DNA of 64,000 nt, from assembly GCF_900109495.1 (NCBI RefSeq), contig NZ_FOAA01000001.1:310001-374000 (forward strand), in the 5' to 3' direction. The notes beneath the pieces were generated by a model, which worked only from the letters and a program-made list of their open reading frames with translations, did not search any database and was not told where the DNA came from. The position numbers and the translations under genes were made by a program. Below are positions 34,601-43,167 of the stretch, piece by piece. This DNA is from Ectothiorhodospira marina. Its GTDB lineage: Bacteria; Pseudomonadota; Gammaproteobacteria; Ectothiorhodospirales; Ectothiorhodospiraceae. How positions within the stretch are numbered: the first letter of the stretch is position 1; every line of letters begins with the position of its first letter.

Positions 34601-35353
34601 TCACCCCTGCCGACTCGCCTCGCACAGACCCCGCATTTCTTCGGGCACGTTGTCCGGGCAGGCGCCGCATTGTTCGTTGCCGGGTACCGCAAAGTCGATC
34701 TTGCGGGGGTAGGGCAGGTCCATGTCGTGCATGATTTTCACGAACTCGGCCTCGCTGCGGCCTTTCCCCAGACGGGGGTTGCGCAGTTTTTCCTGGCCGA
34801 CCGTGGTGATGCGCCGTTCTTCATAATCGTGAGCAGGGTAGACCAGGGTTTCATCAGGCAGGCTGAAGAACTTGTCCTGGATGCTGTGATAGAGCACATG
34901 GGCGTCGCCGGACTGGAAGTCGGTACGTCCGCAGCTTTCGATCAAGAGGGCATCGCCCGAGAACAGCAGCTTGAGTCCGTGATGATCCAGCAGGTAGGCG
35001 TGGTGGGTGTCGGTGTGTCCGGGTGTGAATAAAGGATTCAGGGTGATGCTGCCCAGCTTGAAGGGCTCGCCCTCGCGCAGTCCCACATCGCGGCAGGGGA
35101 TCTCGTCCAGGGCCGGTCCCGCGATCTGGCAGCCGGTGGCCTGCTTGAGCCGCCGCGCCCCGGTGATGTGATCCGCGTGGATATGCGTTTCCACCGCAAA
35201 ATCCAGGGTGAGCCCCATGGACTGCAGCACTTCCAGATCCCTTTCCACGGTTTCCAGTACGGGATCGATCAGGGCCGTGACCCCGGTATCGGGGCAAGCC
35301 AGCAGGTAGGTAAAAGTGGAAGAGTCCGGTTCAATGAGCTGTCGGAAGTGCAT
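34601..35353 (-). CDS. Persulfide dioxygenase-like MBL-fold hydrolase
   Basis: A 250-residue metallo-beta-lactamase-fold protein. The metal motif THIHADHITGARRLKQATG (about residues 56-74), FTPGHTDTHHAYLLDHHGL, FSGDALLIESCGRTDFQSGD and VYPAHDYEERRITTVGQEK are typical of ETHE1/SdoA persulfide dioxygenases, which oxidise glutathione persulfide to sulfite. The C-terminus has a Cys pair in NEQCGACPDNVPEEMRGLC, seen in several bacterial members. ATG at 35353 begins MHFRQLIEPDSSTFTYLLA; the frame extends upstream without support. It lies between two toxin-antitoxin pairs, on the opposite strand to both. Confidence 0.85.
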   Translation of the reverse strand: MHFRQLIEPDSSTFTYLLACPDTGVTALIDPVLETVERDLEVLQSMGLTLDFAVETHIHADHITGARRLKQATGCQIAGPALDEIPCRDVGLREGEPFKLGSITLNPLFTPGHTDTHHAYLLDHHGLKLLFSGDALLIESCGRTDFQSGDAHVLYHSIQDKFFSLPDETLVYPAHDYEERRITTVGQEKLRNPRLGKGRSEAEFVKIMHDMDLPYPRKIDFAVPGNEQCGACPDNVPEEMRGLCEASRQG

Positions 35354-35485
35354 GCGAGAATCCTCGTGATGGGGAACAAGCCAAGCGGACAGCCTCAACG
35401 TTGCGGGAGCCTACGGGCTCGGGTCAAGTGCTGCTCTCGATCGCGCACAGCCCCGCCACCGATAGGTGTTGAGCGTCTTGACAGA

Positions 35486-35504
35486 TGTCGCTATATTGGC
35501 GACA
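35486..35504. promoter_or_regulatory. Inverted repeat before the second Xre-RES pair
   Basis: TGTCGC and GCGACA flank TATATTG, 17 bp before the antitoxin ATG, next to a TTGACA element at 35478-35483. The palindrome differs from that of the first pair, which suggests independent autoregulation. Confidence 0.6.
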
Positions 35505-35521
35505 GGTGACGGGAGTGGCAG

Positions 35522-36079
35522 ATGAGCACGGCAAAGATCAAGCACACAGAAGATGCCGGGGTGGCACAGTGCTCCAAGGCCTCCAGCATCCTGGTGAGAA
35601 CCTATCATCAGGGGGAGGAGACGCAAGTACACCGTGTTCTGCCGAGCACGCCGGAGGTCAGCGGGAACCCTGCCGATCTGGTGGCCCGTGCGCTGTATGG
35701 TCGTGTGAAGAAAGATTACAAACCGGTTAGTGAGATACGCAAAGGGCTTCCGGTGAGTAGTGTTCTGAACCTGGCCAGGAGCCTGCAGACCACCGAGAAC
35801 TACTTGCTGCCGATCATCGGTATTTCCGACCGCACCCTGCAGCGCCGACGAAAGGAAAAAAAACTGCTGGATCCAGTGGAGTCGGATCGCCTGTATCGGC
35901 TGGCCAAGGTCTATGCGCGCGCCCATGAGGTCTTTGAGGACGAGGAAGTGGCGCTGGACTGGCTGAAGTCCGGGAATCGGGCCCTGGGCGATGTCCCGCT
36001 CATGTTGCTCGATACCGAGGCCGGTACCGACATGGTGGAGCGCGTACTGACCCGGATCGAGCATGGGGTCTACAGCTAG
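35522..36079 (+). CDS. Xre/MbcA-type antitoxin, second pair
   Basis: A 185-residue antitoxin of the TIGR02293/DUF2384 type. The central segment has GISDRTLQRRRKEKKLLDPV then ESDRLYRLAKVYARA, followed by the C-terminal VALDWLKSGNRALGDVPLML then LDTEAGTDMV, the standard Xre-MbcA-ParS toxin-binding region. A GSTPEV-like basic N-terminal arm is present. Its stop overlaps the RES start (TAGTG). It belongs to a different subfamily from the 33449 antitoxin. Confidence 0.9.
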   Translation: MSTAKIKHTEDAGVAQCSKASSILVRTYHQGEETQVHRVLPSTPEVSGNPADLVARALYGRVKKDYKPVSEIRKGLPVSSVLNLARSLQTTENYLLPIIGISDRTLQRRRKEKKLLDPVESDRLYRLAKVYARAHEVFEDEEVALDWLKSGNRALGDVPLMLLDTEAGTDMVERVLTRIEHGVYS

Positions 36080-36543
36080 TGCAGGTATGGCGGCTGACGA
36101 CCAGCAGGCACGCCAAAACCGCCTTCTCGGGCATGGGAAATCGCAAGGTGGGCAGCCGGTGGGTGCCGGAAGGTCTGCTGGCGGTCTATACTTCCGAAAA
36201 CCTTTCAACGGCGGTGCTTGAGACGCTGGTACACATCAACCCCAACCACTTCAGCAGCCACTTCGTCTGTATCAGGGCCGAGATCCCCGAGCCTATCCCC
36301 ATGGATGAGGTCTCACTGGCCGATCTGCCGGAGGACTGGCGGAGTCGTTTCGAGGACCGTGAGTTACAGCAAGTGGGGGCGGAGTGGATTGAGCGCGGTT
36401 CAAGCGCCATCCTGATCGTCCCCAGCGCCGTGGTACCGCAAGAGCGGAACATCATTATCAACCCGCGGCATGAGGACTTCGCGAAAATCACCGTCGGTGC
36501 CGCCGAACCCTACCTTTTCGACACGCGACTGCTCAAAAGCTAG
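36079..36543 (+). CDS. RES-domain toxin, compact form
   Basis: A 154-residue RES toxin of the usual short length. The catalytic set is visible: Arg in VWRLTTSRHAKTAFSG, RWVPEGLLAVYTSENLSTAV, Glu in LETLVHIN and Ser in ERGSSAILIVPSAVVPQERN, ending in the family tail HEDFAKITV and FDTRLLK. GTG at 36079 overlaps the antitoxin stop by one base. By family knowledge it depletes NAD+. Confidence 0.9.
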   Translation: MQVWRLTTSRHAKTAFSGMGNRKVGSRWVPEGLLAVYTSENLSTAVLETLVHINPNHFSSHFVCIRAEIPEPIPMDEVSLADLPEDWRSRFEDRELQQVGAEWIERGSSAILIVPSAVVPQERNIIINPRHEDFAKITVGAAEPYLFDTRLLKS

Positions 36544-36821
36544 GCTCCTTTCAGGCCAGCCCCGTGGCCTTATCCATCCCTTTCCCTTGTGGTGACTTCC
36601 AGATAGAGCCCACCTTGGGCAGACAGATGACTGGTTGTGTCAACGCATTGTCCCCTGATGCGTATGTGGCAGACAGATGCAGCGAATACCTTCGGCGGCA
36701 GACCGACTTCCTCACCGGCAGTGACCGTGCGGTCCCGTGGGAGCGGCCCCCGGCCGCGAAGGGTTCCAAGGTGGCTCACCCATGGCATCTCCAGTACACG
36801 AAACCAACAAGGACACACTCA
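36544..36821. other. 278-bp intergenic region, no gene seen
   Basis: Between the RES toxin and the PepSY reductase I see no gene with coding support on either strand. The open frame of the reductase runs back through it, but no ribosome site or conserved start is apparent before ATG 36822. Confidence 0.5.
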
Positions 36822-39032
36822 ATGAACCCTCGTTACAGACGGATACTGGGCTGGCTGCATCGCTGGCTCACCCTGATCCTGCTGCCCCTCTTTGCCCTGA
36901 TCATCATCACCGGGGCCATCCTGTCTCTTGATCCCATTCTCGATGACCTGCGCTCGGGACAGGCGGCTGAGGCGCCGGCAGATGCCGCCACCCTGGTGCG
37001 GCTGCTGGATCAGGTCGATCCCGGGCATCGGGTTCGGTCGGTGGCGGTGGAAGAGGGCGGTGTGGTCATGCTGGAGTTTCGTGAGCAGGGCCGATCGCAG
37101 TTCAGGAGCTTTGACCTGGACACTGGAGAACAGCTGGAACAACGCGGTGAGCAGGGTGATTTCTTTAATATCGTCAAGCACCTGCACAAGGATCTTCTGC
37201 TGGGCGCCGAGAGTGTGGTGGAGATTGCCACCTATCTCATGGTGTTGGTGATGATCGTTGGCCCCTTCCTGGCATGGCCCCGGCTGCGCCGGACCCTTGT
37301 GGGATGGCATACCCTGGGGGGTTGGGTGGTTTTGCCGCTGGTGCTGATGGTTTCCGTGACCGGGATCTTGATGTCCCTGCATATTGGGACTCCGCAGTTG
37401 CCCCGCCTGCATCCGGATGATCCCCGCATGGGCATGGCGCCTGCCATTGAAGCGGTCATGGTGACGGGCGACCTGTCGGGGGTGCGGGAGGTGACCCGGG
37501 TCAAGAACTCGGCCGCCGCCGTATGGGGTGTCGATCCGGTCGGTGAGGCAGTCCACGTGGTGAGCCCCCATGGGGTCATCCGGCAGGAAAACTTTCCGGG
37601 CCTGGTGAAGGCCCTGCATGAAGGGACCTGGGCCGGCGCCTGGTCTGGCATGCTCAATCTGCTGGCCTCGCTGGCCCTGGTGGGGCTGATGGGCACGGGG
37701 CTGTGGTCCTGGGCTCGTCGCATCCGCCAGGGGCGCCAGCGCAGCGGGGACGAGGGTGCGGATATCCTGGTGGCCCATGCCAGTCAGACCGGCACGGCCG
37801 CGAAGCTGGCGGATCTGACTCGCCAGGCCCTGCAGGCTGGCGGCGGTCGGGTACTCCATGCCTCGGTGGCGGGGCTGTCCATGGCGGAGTTGAAGGGATT
37901 CCGCCAGGTGTTCCTGATCACCTCCACCGCGGGAGACGGGCAGGTGCCCGAACAGGCCCGGGCTTTCCTCAAGGCGCTGGCTGGAGCGGACCTGGCGGGC
38001 TGCCGGTTTTCCATCCTGGCGCTGGGGGATCGCAGCTATAGCCATTTCTGTCGCGGCGGCGAGCAGCTGCGTGAAGCCTTGCTGGCCGCCGGGGGGGAGG
38101 AGGTCCTGCCCATGGTGAAGGTGGATGGCGATCCCGCGGCGGACTGGCGCTGCTGGCTGGATCAGGTGGCCGCCCAACTGGACATCGGGCTGGGGGACGT
38201 GGCCGCGCCGCAGGGGGACCCGTCGGTCCGGCTGACCTTGCGGGAGCGGCATCAGCTCAATGATCCCGCCGATCCGGATACCCACGAGGTCTGGAGCCTG
38301 CGGTTTGAAAGTCCCGAGCCGCTGGCGTTCCGGCCGGGGGACCTGCTGCTGGTGCGGCCCGGTGCCGGTGAGCCGGCGCGGCCCTATTCCATCGGCAGCA
38401 CGCCGCAGGAGGATCCCCGGTCCCTCCTGCTGACCGTGGCCCTGGTGAGCCATCGGCAGGCGGACGGGTCGCAGCGTCTGGGCAAGGCCTCAGAACTGCT
38501 GTGCCGGCAGCTCAAGGAGGGGGATGTGCTGGAGGGGCACCTGCGCGCCCATCCGGACTTCAATCCGCCCGAGGATGCCAAGCGGCCCATGATCATGCTG
38601 GCCGCCGGCTGCGGGATTGCCCCGTTCATGGGCTTCATGGCCGAGCAGGCCTGTCTGCGACGCCCGGGCCCCACCTGGCTGATCTTCGGTAATCGCAAGC
38701 GGGCCGGGGATTTCTTCTATGGGCAGCAGCTGGAAGCCTGGCATGAGGCCGGGTATCTGAACCGGCTGGATACGGCCTTTTCCCGGGATACAGATGGGGG
38801 CGGCTATGTACAGGACCGGCTGCATGCCGCCGCCGATGAGTTGATGGTCTGGGCCCTGGAGCGTGACGCGGTGATCTATGTGTGCGGCAATGCGGGGAGC
38901 CTGGGGCAGGGCGTGCGCGCAGCCCTGGCCGAGATCCTGGCAGCGCATGAGGGGCTTGATGAGGACCAGGCAATCCGGCGTCTGCAGCAGTGGGAGGCCC
39001 GGGGGAAGCTGCGCATGGACCTGATTGACTGA
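36822..39032 (+). CDS. PepSY-TM / flavodoxin / FNR-type fusion reductase
   Basis: A 736-residue membrane flavoprotein. Residues 1-300 form a PepSY-associated membrane module with four helices, beginning MNPRYRRILGWLHRWLTLIL and including HLHKDLLLG, WHTLGGWVVLPLVLMVSVTG and LHEGTWAGAWSGMLNLLA. From about residue 312 a flavodoxin domain reads ILVAHASQTGTAAKLADLTR, with ITSTAGDGQVP. The C-terminal FNR module has ARPYSIGSTP (FAD), LAAGCGIAPFMGFMAEQA, FGNRKRAGDFFYG and YVCGNAGSLGQG (NADPH). Architecture suggests NAD(P)H-driven transmembrane reduction of a periplasmic substrate such as a ferric chelate. ATG at 36822 starts the first helix. Confidence 0.88.
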   Translation: MNPRYRRILGWLHRWLTLILLPLFALIIITGAILSLDPILDDLRSGQAAEAPADAATLVRLLDQVDPGHRVRSVAVEEGGVVMLEFREQGRSQFRSFDLDTGEQLEQRGEQGDFFNIVKHLHKDLLLGAESVVEIATYLMVLVMIVGPFLAWPRLRRTLVGWHTLGGWVVLPLVLMVSVTGILMSLHIGTPQLPRLHPDDPRMGMAPAIEAVMVTGDLSGVREVTRVKNSAAAVWGVDPVGEAVHVVSPHGVIRQENFPGLVKALHEGTWAGAWSGMLNLLASLALVGLMGTGLWSWARRIRQGRQRSGDEGADILVAHASQTGTAAKLADLTRQALQAGGGRVLHASVAGLSMAELKGFRQVFLITSTAGDGQVPEQARAFLKALAGADLAGCRFSILALGDRSYSHFCRGGEQLREALLAAGGEEVLPMVKVDGDPAADWRCWLDQVAAQLDIGLGDVAAPQGDPSVRLTLRERHQLNDPADPDTHEVWSLRFESPEPLAFRPGDLLLVRPGAGEPARPYSIGSTPQEDPRSLLLTVALVSHRQADGSQRLGKASELLCRQLKEGDVLEGHLRAHPDFNPPEDAKRPMIMLAAGCGIAPFMGFMAEQACLRRPGPTWLIFGNRKRAGDFFYGQQLEAWHEAGYLNRLDTAFSRDTDGGGYVQDRLHAAADELMVWALERDAVIYVCGNAGSLGQGVRAALAEILAAHEGLDEDQAIRRLQQWEARGKLRMDLID

Positions 39033-39058
39033 GCGGCTGGTGCATTAGGTGAGTTTCC

Positions 39059-39084
39059 GTACGGGGGAGTTAACTCCCCCATAC
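39059..39084. terminator. Near-perfect palindrome after the reductase gene
   Basis: GGGGGAGTTAACTCCCCC at 39063-39080 is an 18-bp palindrome, extended by three further pairs after one mismatch. It lies between the convergent reductase and kdpE genes and probably ends transcripts from both sides, although it lacks a T-tract. Confidence 0.55.
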
Positions 39085-39155
39085 TCGATTCTTGGTCGAC
39101 TGAACGGCACCTTTTTGTCGCTTGAGTTGGCTAAGAAAATTCACTTGCCTTAATC

Positions 39156-39881
39156 TCACCCATCAAGTTCCATAAAGCGGTAACCGACTCCTTGCTCAGT
39201 CTGGATGTACTGCTGCTCTGTCGGATCGTCTCCCAGCTTCTGTCTCAGCCTACCGATCAGGATGCGCAGATAATGAGTATCCTTGGTGTGGGTCGGTCCC
39301 CAGATATCTTTCAATAATTGCGATTGCGTGACAATTTTTCCAGATGCCAGCATCAAAATCTTTAAAACGGCGAATTCTTTGGGTGTTAACTTAATCGGGT
39401 CGCCATTGACCGTGATTTTTCGCATGGAGAGATCAATACGCAATGTGCCATCATCAAAAATTACCATAGCATCCGTGGAGCGCCTGTTACTGCGATCAAG
39501 GTTGCGTAACTGTGTTCTGACTCGGGCAAGCAGTTCATCTACACCGAACGGTTTGGTTACGTAGTCGTTGGCGCCCAGGTCGAGAGCTTTTACTTTTTCC
39601 AGCTCTCGGTCACGGACCGACAGAATGATGACCGGAGCAGATGACCACTCACGAAGAGCGGCAAGGACATCAGAGCCATCCATATCTGGCAAACCCAAAT
39701 CCAGAATGACGAGATCAGGCGAGTGTCTGGCGCACAAACCTAACCCGGTTTCGCCATTTTCCGCTTCCAGCAGCTCGTACCCTTCGGTTTTCAGGCTGAT
39801 GCGCAGGAAGTGCCGAATTTGCGGCTCATCGTCGATGATCAGAATGCAGGGCTTTTCCCGGTTTTTTGTTGAAACAGTCAT
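39156..39881 (-). CDS. kdpE: Response regulator KdpE
   Basis: A 241-residue OmpR-type regulator. The receiver domain has ILIIDDEPQIRHFL (acidic pair), phospho-acceptor LVILDLGLPDMDG, VIILSVRDRE and the Lys in NDYVTKPFGVDELL. The C-terminal winged helix has LTPKEFAVLKILMLASG and THYLRILIGRLRQKLGDDPT then EQQYIQTEQGVGYRF. It overlaps the kdpD stop (ATGA). With KdpD it activates kdpFABC when K+ is limiting. Confidence 0.95.
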   Translation of the reverse strand: MTVSTKNREKPCILIIDDEPQIRHFLRISLKTEGYELLEAENGETGLGLCARHSPDLVILDLGLPDMDGSDVLAALREWSSAPVIILSVRDRELEKVKALDLGANDYVTKPFGVDELLARVRTQLRNLDRSNRRSTDAMVIFDDGTLRIDLSMRKITVNGDPIKLTPKEFAVLKILMLASGKIVTQSQLLKDIWGPTHTKDTHYLRILIGRLRQKLGDDPTEQQYIQTEQGVGYRFMELDG

Positions 39882-42556
39882 TCACTGGATTCCGCGTTGG
39901 ACTCTTGTTCCGGTGATTCTATCAGGGGAAGTACAATTTCGATGGAGGTTCCTCGATTATTCGCGCCTGGCAGTGCCCGAATACGGCCACCATGGGCGCC
40001 GACCATACCGTTACAGATGGCCAAACCGAGGCCGCTGCCATGAGGGCCGCGATCCCCCTCACCACCGGTGAAGAACATATCGAACACCTGTTCCCGTTGG
40101 TCTTCGGGTATCCCCGGTCCTTCATCGGAAATAGCGATGACGAGTTCATCGCCGGCCTTGTGGGTACGAATGCTCAGAGTGGATCCGTCAGGGGAGAATT
40201 TCGCTGCATTTTCCAGGACGTTTACCAGCGCTTGCTCGATCAGTGCGGGATGCACGAAAAGCAAAGGCAAATCGTCGGCCACATCCCGCTCTATCTGGAC
40301 TTTCGTCATTAAATTCCTGGTCCGTCTCAGGGCGGATGACAGGATGTCAGTCAATGCGATCCAGTCTCGTTCTATCTTGGGGGTGCCGTGGCCAAGTTTC
40401 GTCATGTCAAGCAGGTTGCGGATGTAACGGTCCAGCCGCTCACCCTCGCCAAGAACTGAATCCAGCAGGCTTTCGCGGTCTTCAGCCGACAGCCGATTTG
40501 ACATGGACTTCAATGTGCTCGCCGACCCAATCATGGAGGCAAGAGGGGTACGGAGGTCGTGCGATATCGAGGATAGCAAGGCAGAGCGCAGCCGTTCGGT
40601 TTCTTCGGCAATTTGTGAGGCGGAGAGATTGGCGGCCAACTGGGTTCGAAACCACGCCAGTCCCAACTGATGCACGTAGACGCCGATGGCCAGCCCCCGA
40701 TAATACTCAGGAGCCATATCGTCCACCCATAACCCGAGGACTGCATAGACCTCATCAACGGCCTCGATAGGTTCGAAGCGCCAAGGCAGGCTGCTCAGGG
40801 TATCTGAGAAAGCACCGCTGGGTTTTCCATTGCGCATTGCCCAGTCAATAGCCGAATAGGCTGCTTCATTGAGCGCCTGGATTGGCCCGCCCTTGGCGAC
40901 CACTTCGAGATCAGCATTGTCTGGATTTCGGTGGACAATAACGAGTGGTATCTTCAGTTGGGTGTAAAGCGTTTCGCTGGCTTCATTCTGGACCGATTTA
41001 ATATCCGGAGCAGATGCGAGGCGACGCGTGAATCGCAGCTGCGCGTCTGTCAGGTCATTCGAGGCACGTAACATCTGAACCTGGTCTCTGAGCCTGCCAG
41101 CGAGATTACCGGCACTCACTGCCATGATAAGGAAGAAAACAACGGTCAGAAGTTCGTCCGTCTCCGTCATGTTGAAGGTCAGGCGCGGCTCGGTGAAGAA
41201 GAAGTTGTAGGTCAGAAAGCTCAGCAGGGCCGTCAATAGCGCAGGGCGGATGCCGGTTCGCGCGGCCACCCAAAGTACCGAGGTCAGAAAGACCAGAGAC
41301 AGATTTCCGAGAGGCAGTATATCCTGAAGCCCCATGGACACAGCCGTTGCGGCACCAACACTGGCGACTGCCCAAGCATAATCGCTCCATATTGGGGATT
41401 TTCCAGAAACTTCGATCAAGCGCCGACGCTGCTTGCGCGGCACCGGAATGAAAGTAACCTCAAAGGCCTCAGCCTGCTTCATAAGACGGCGACTGGTGGA
41501 TTTTCGGAAGTGCCACCAACGGTTATGGGAGCGGCCCAGAATCAGTGTGGTGACATTCTGCTCCCTTGCAAACGCCAGTATTTCTTCCGCCACATCGTAA
41601 CCACGAAGGGTCCTGACCTCTGCTCCCAACCTGGAAGCCAGATCGGATGCCTTTTTCAAGCGCTGGCGCTCGTCAGCCCCCGCACGGCCGTTGTCGACGG
41701 TAACGACCGTCCAGGGCGATTTGCGGCGATCCGCTATTCGCCGTCCAGCCCGAACCAATGTTTCTCCCTGTCCTGAGCCATCGACGGCTACCAGCATTCG
41801 TGATCGAATGTGCCACGGACCCTCAATACCACGGGACTGCATGTTCTCGCGGACATCCGCATCCAGACGCTCGGCGATGGCCTGAACCGCCAGTTCCCTC
41901 AGGGCGGACAGATTCGATGGTGAGAAATAGCCATCCATGGCCGCACGGGCCTGTTCAGGCACGTAAACCTTGCCCTGTCTCAGCCGCTCCAAGAGTTCTG
42001 AGGGGGTAAGGTCCACCAGCACAATATCTCTGGCCCGTTCCAAAATCGAATCGGGCACGGTTTCCCGCATACGTACGCCGGTGATACCCGCAACCACATC
42101 CGAAAGGCTCTCCAGATGCTGAATGTTGATCGCTGTCCAGACGGTAATGCCCTGGTCCAGCAATTCTTCGATGTCCTGATAACGTCGTGCATGACGAGTA
42201 CCAGGGATGTTCCTGTGAGCCAATTCATCTAACACCAGCACGTCTGGCTTGCGTTTGAGTGCCGCGTCCAGATCAAATTCACGGAAGCCCTTGCCCGAGT
42301 ATTCGATCTCTTTTGCCGGCAATTGCTCAAGGCCTTCACATAGAGCGAGGGTTTCCGATCGCCCGTGGGTTTCCGCAACGCCAACGACTATATCAACCCC
42401 TTGCCGCCGTAGCTCATGCGCAGCCTGAAGCATTTGGTAGGTTTTACCAACTCCAGGAGCTGCCCCCAGAAACACCTTCAGCCCGCCTCCCGATTCGCGC
42501 TGATGAGTTTTCAAGAGCGCGTCAGGGTTGGGGCGATTGTGATCGTCTTTTTTCAA
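39878..42556 (-). CDS. kdpD: Osmosensitive K+ channel sensor kinase KdpD
   Basis: An 892-residue sensor kinase. In order: the KdpD N-terminal ATP-binding domain (VFLGAAPGVGKTYQMLQAAH, about residues 30-49), a USP-like domain, four membrane helices (for example LSLVFLTSVLWVAA), a GAF-like segment, the HisKA box LLSSISHDLRTPLASMIGSA and the GHKL ATPase with ISDEGPGIPEDQREQVF and HGSGLGLAICNGM. TTG at 42556 overlaps the kdpC stop by two bases and begins MKKDDHNRPN. Full length. Confidence 0.96.
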   Translation of the reverse strand: MKKDDHNRPNPDALLKTHQRESGGGLKVFLGAAPGVGKTYQMLQAAHELRRQGVDIVVGVAETHGRSETLALCEGLEQLPAKEIEYSGKGFREFDLDAALKRKPDVLVLDELAHRNIPGTRHARRYQDIEELLDQGITVWTAINIQHLESLSDVVAGITGVRMRETVPDSILERARDIVLVDLTPSELLERLRQGKVYVPEQARAAMDGYFSPSNLSALRELAVQAIAERLDADVRENMQSRGIEGPWHIRSRMLVAVDGSGQGETLVRAGRRIADRRKSPWTVVTVDNGRAGADERQRLKKASDLASRLGAEVRTLRGYDVAEEILAFAREQNVTTLILGRSHNRWWHFRKSTSRRLMKQAEAFEVTFIPVPRKQRRRLIEVSGKSPIWSDYAWAVASVGAATAVSMGLQDILPLGNLSLVFLTSVLWVAARTGIRPALLTALLSFLTYNFFFTEPRLTFNMTETDELLTVVFFLIMAVSAGNLAGRLRDQVQMLRASNDLTDAQLRFTRRLASAPDIKSVQNEASETLYTQLKIPLVIVHRNPDNADLEVVAKGGPIQALNEAAYSAIDWAMRNGKPSGAFSDTLSSLPWRFEPIEAVDEVYAVLGLWVDDMAPEYYRGLAIGVYVHQLGLAWFRTQLAANLSASQIAEETERLRSALLSSISHDLRTPLASMIGSASTLKSMSNRLSAEDRESLLDSVLGEGERLDRYIRNLLDMTKLGHGTPKIERDWIALTDILSSALRRTRNLMTKVQIERDVADDLPLLFVHPALIEQALVNVLENAAKFSPDGSTLSIRTHKAGDELVIAISDEGPGIPEDQREQVFDMFFTGGEGDRGPHGSGLGLAICNGMVGAHGGRIRALPGANNRGTSIEIVLPLIESPEQESNAESSE

Positions 42557-43155
42557 TCTGAAGCCTCCTTACCATCCAGCGCCAGATTGATCCGTAAGAC
42601 ATTGACCCGAGGCTGTCCGAATACCCCTATGGTGGGACCTTCTGTAAAATCCACAATGAGTTCATTAACCTGTGAGACCGTAATCCCCCGCGCCGTCGCC
42701 ACCCGCTCGGCCTGCAACTGAGCCGATTCCGGCGATATGTGTGGATCTATGCCGGAGCCTGAAGCCGCTAATAAATCCACCGGAATAGAGCTGGATTCAA
42801 CGCCATACCGTAGTGCGATTGTTTGGGAGTCCTCCGCTACCCGGTCTCGAAGGGCCGGGTTGCTGGCAGCGTAGTTGGAACCGCCTACGGAGAATGGATC
42901 ATAATCCACTGCTGAAGGCCGTCCGTGGAAGTATTCCGGGGCTTTGAAAAGTTGCCCAACCAATTCTGATCCCACCACGGTATCATCAACCACAATCAGG
43001 CTTCCGGTGGCTTGATGCGGGAATAGCAAGCTGCCGACGGTGGTTACCAATAGGGGGTATAACCCACCGCACAGCAGTATGAAGACAATTGCGGCTCTCG
43101 CCGCGGCAAGCCACGACGCTGAACGACAGACAAAGACAGAATTTAAAGCAGCCAT
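42553..43155 (-). CDS. kdpC: K+-transporting ATPase, subunit C
   Basis: A 200-residue single-pass protein (IVFILLCGGLYPLLVTTVGSL near residues 24-44) with a periplasmic domain containing VGSELVGQLFKAPEYFHGRP and ASGSGIDPHISPESAQLQAE, typical of KdpC. It stabilises the KdpFABC complex. Start preceded by AAGGAG. Confidence 0.96.
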   Translation of the reverse strand: MAALNSVFVCRSASWLAAARAAIVFILLCGGLYPLLVTTVGSLLFPHQATGSLIVVDDTVVGSELVGQLFKAPEYFHGRPSAVDYDPFSVGGSNYAASNPALRDRVAEDSQTIALRYGVESSSIPVDLLAASGSGIDPHISPESAQLQAERVATARGITVSQVNELIVDFTEGPTIGVFGQPRVNVLRINLALDGKEASD

Positions 43156-43167
43156 TTTCGTATCTCC

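Noticed and set aside
35478-35497. TTGACA and TATATT before the second antitoxin as a -35/-10 pair
   Set aside because: They are only 8 bp apart, too close for one promoter. I keep only the TGTCGC/GCGACA palindrome as operator.
36564-36821. N-terminal extension of the PepSY reductase from 36564
   Set aside because: The extension lacks hydrophobic or conserved sequence. The protein family begins at the membrane helix after ATG 36822.
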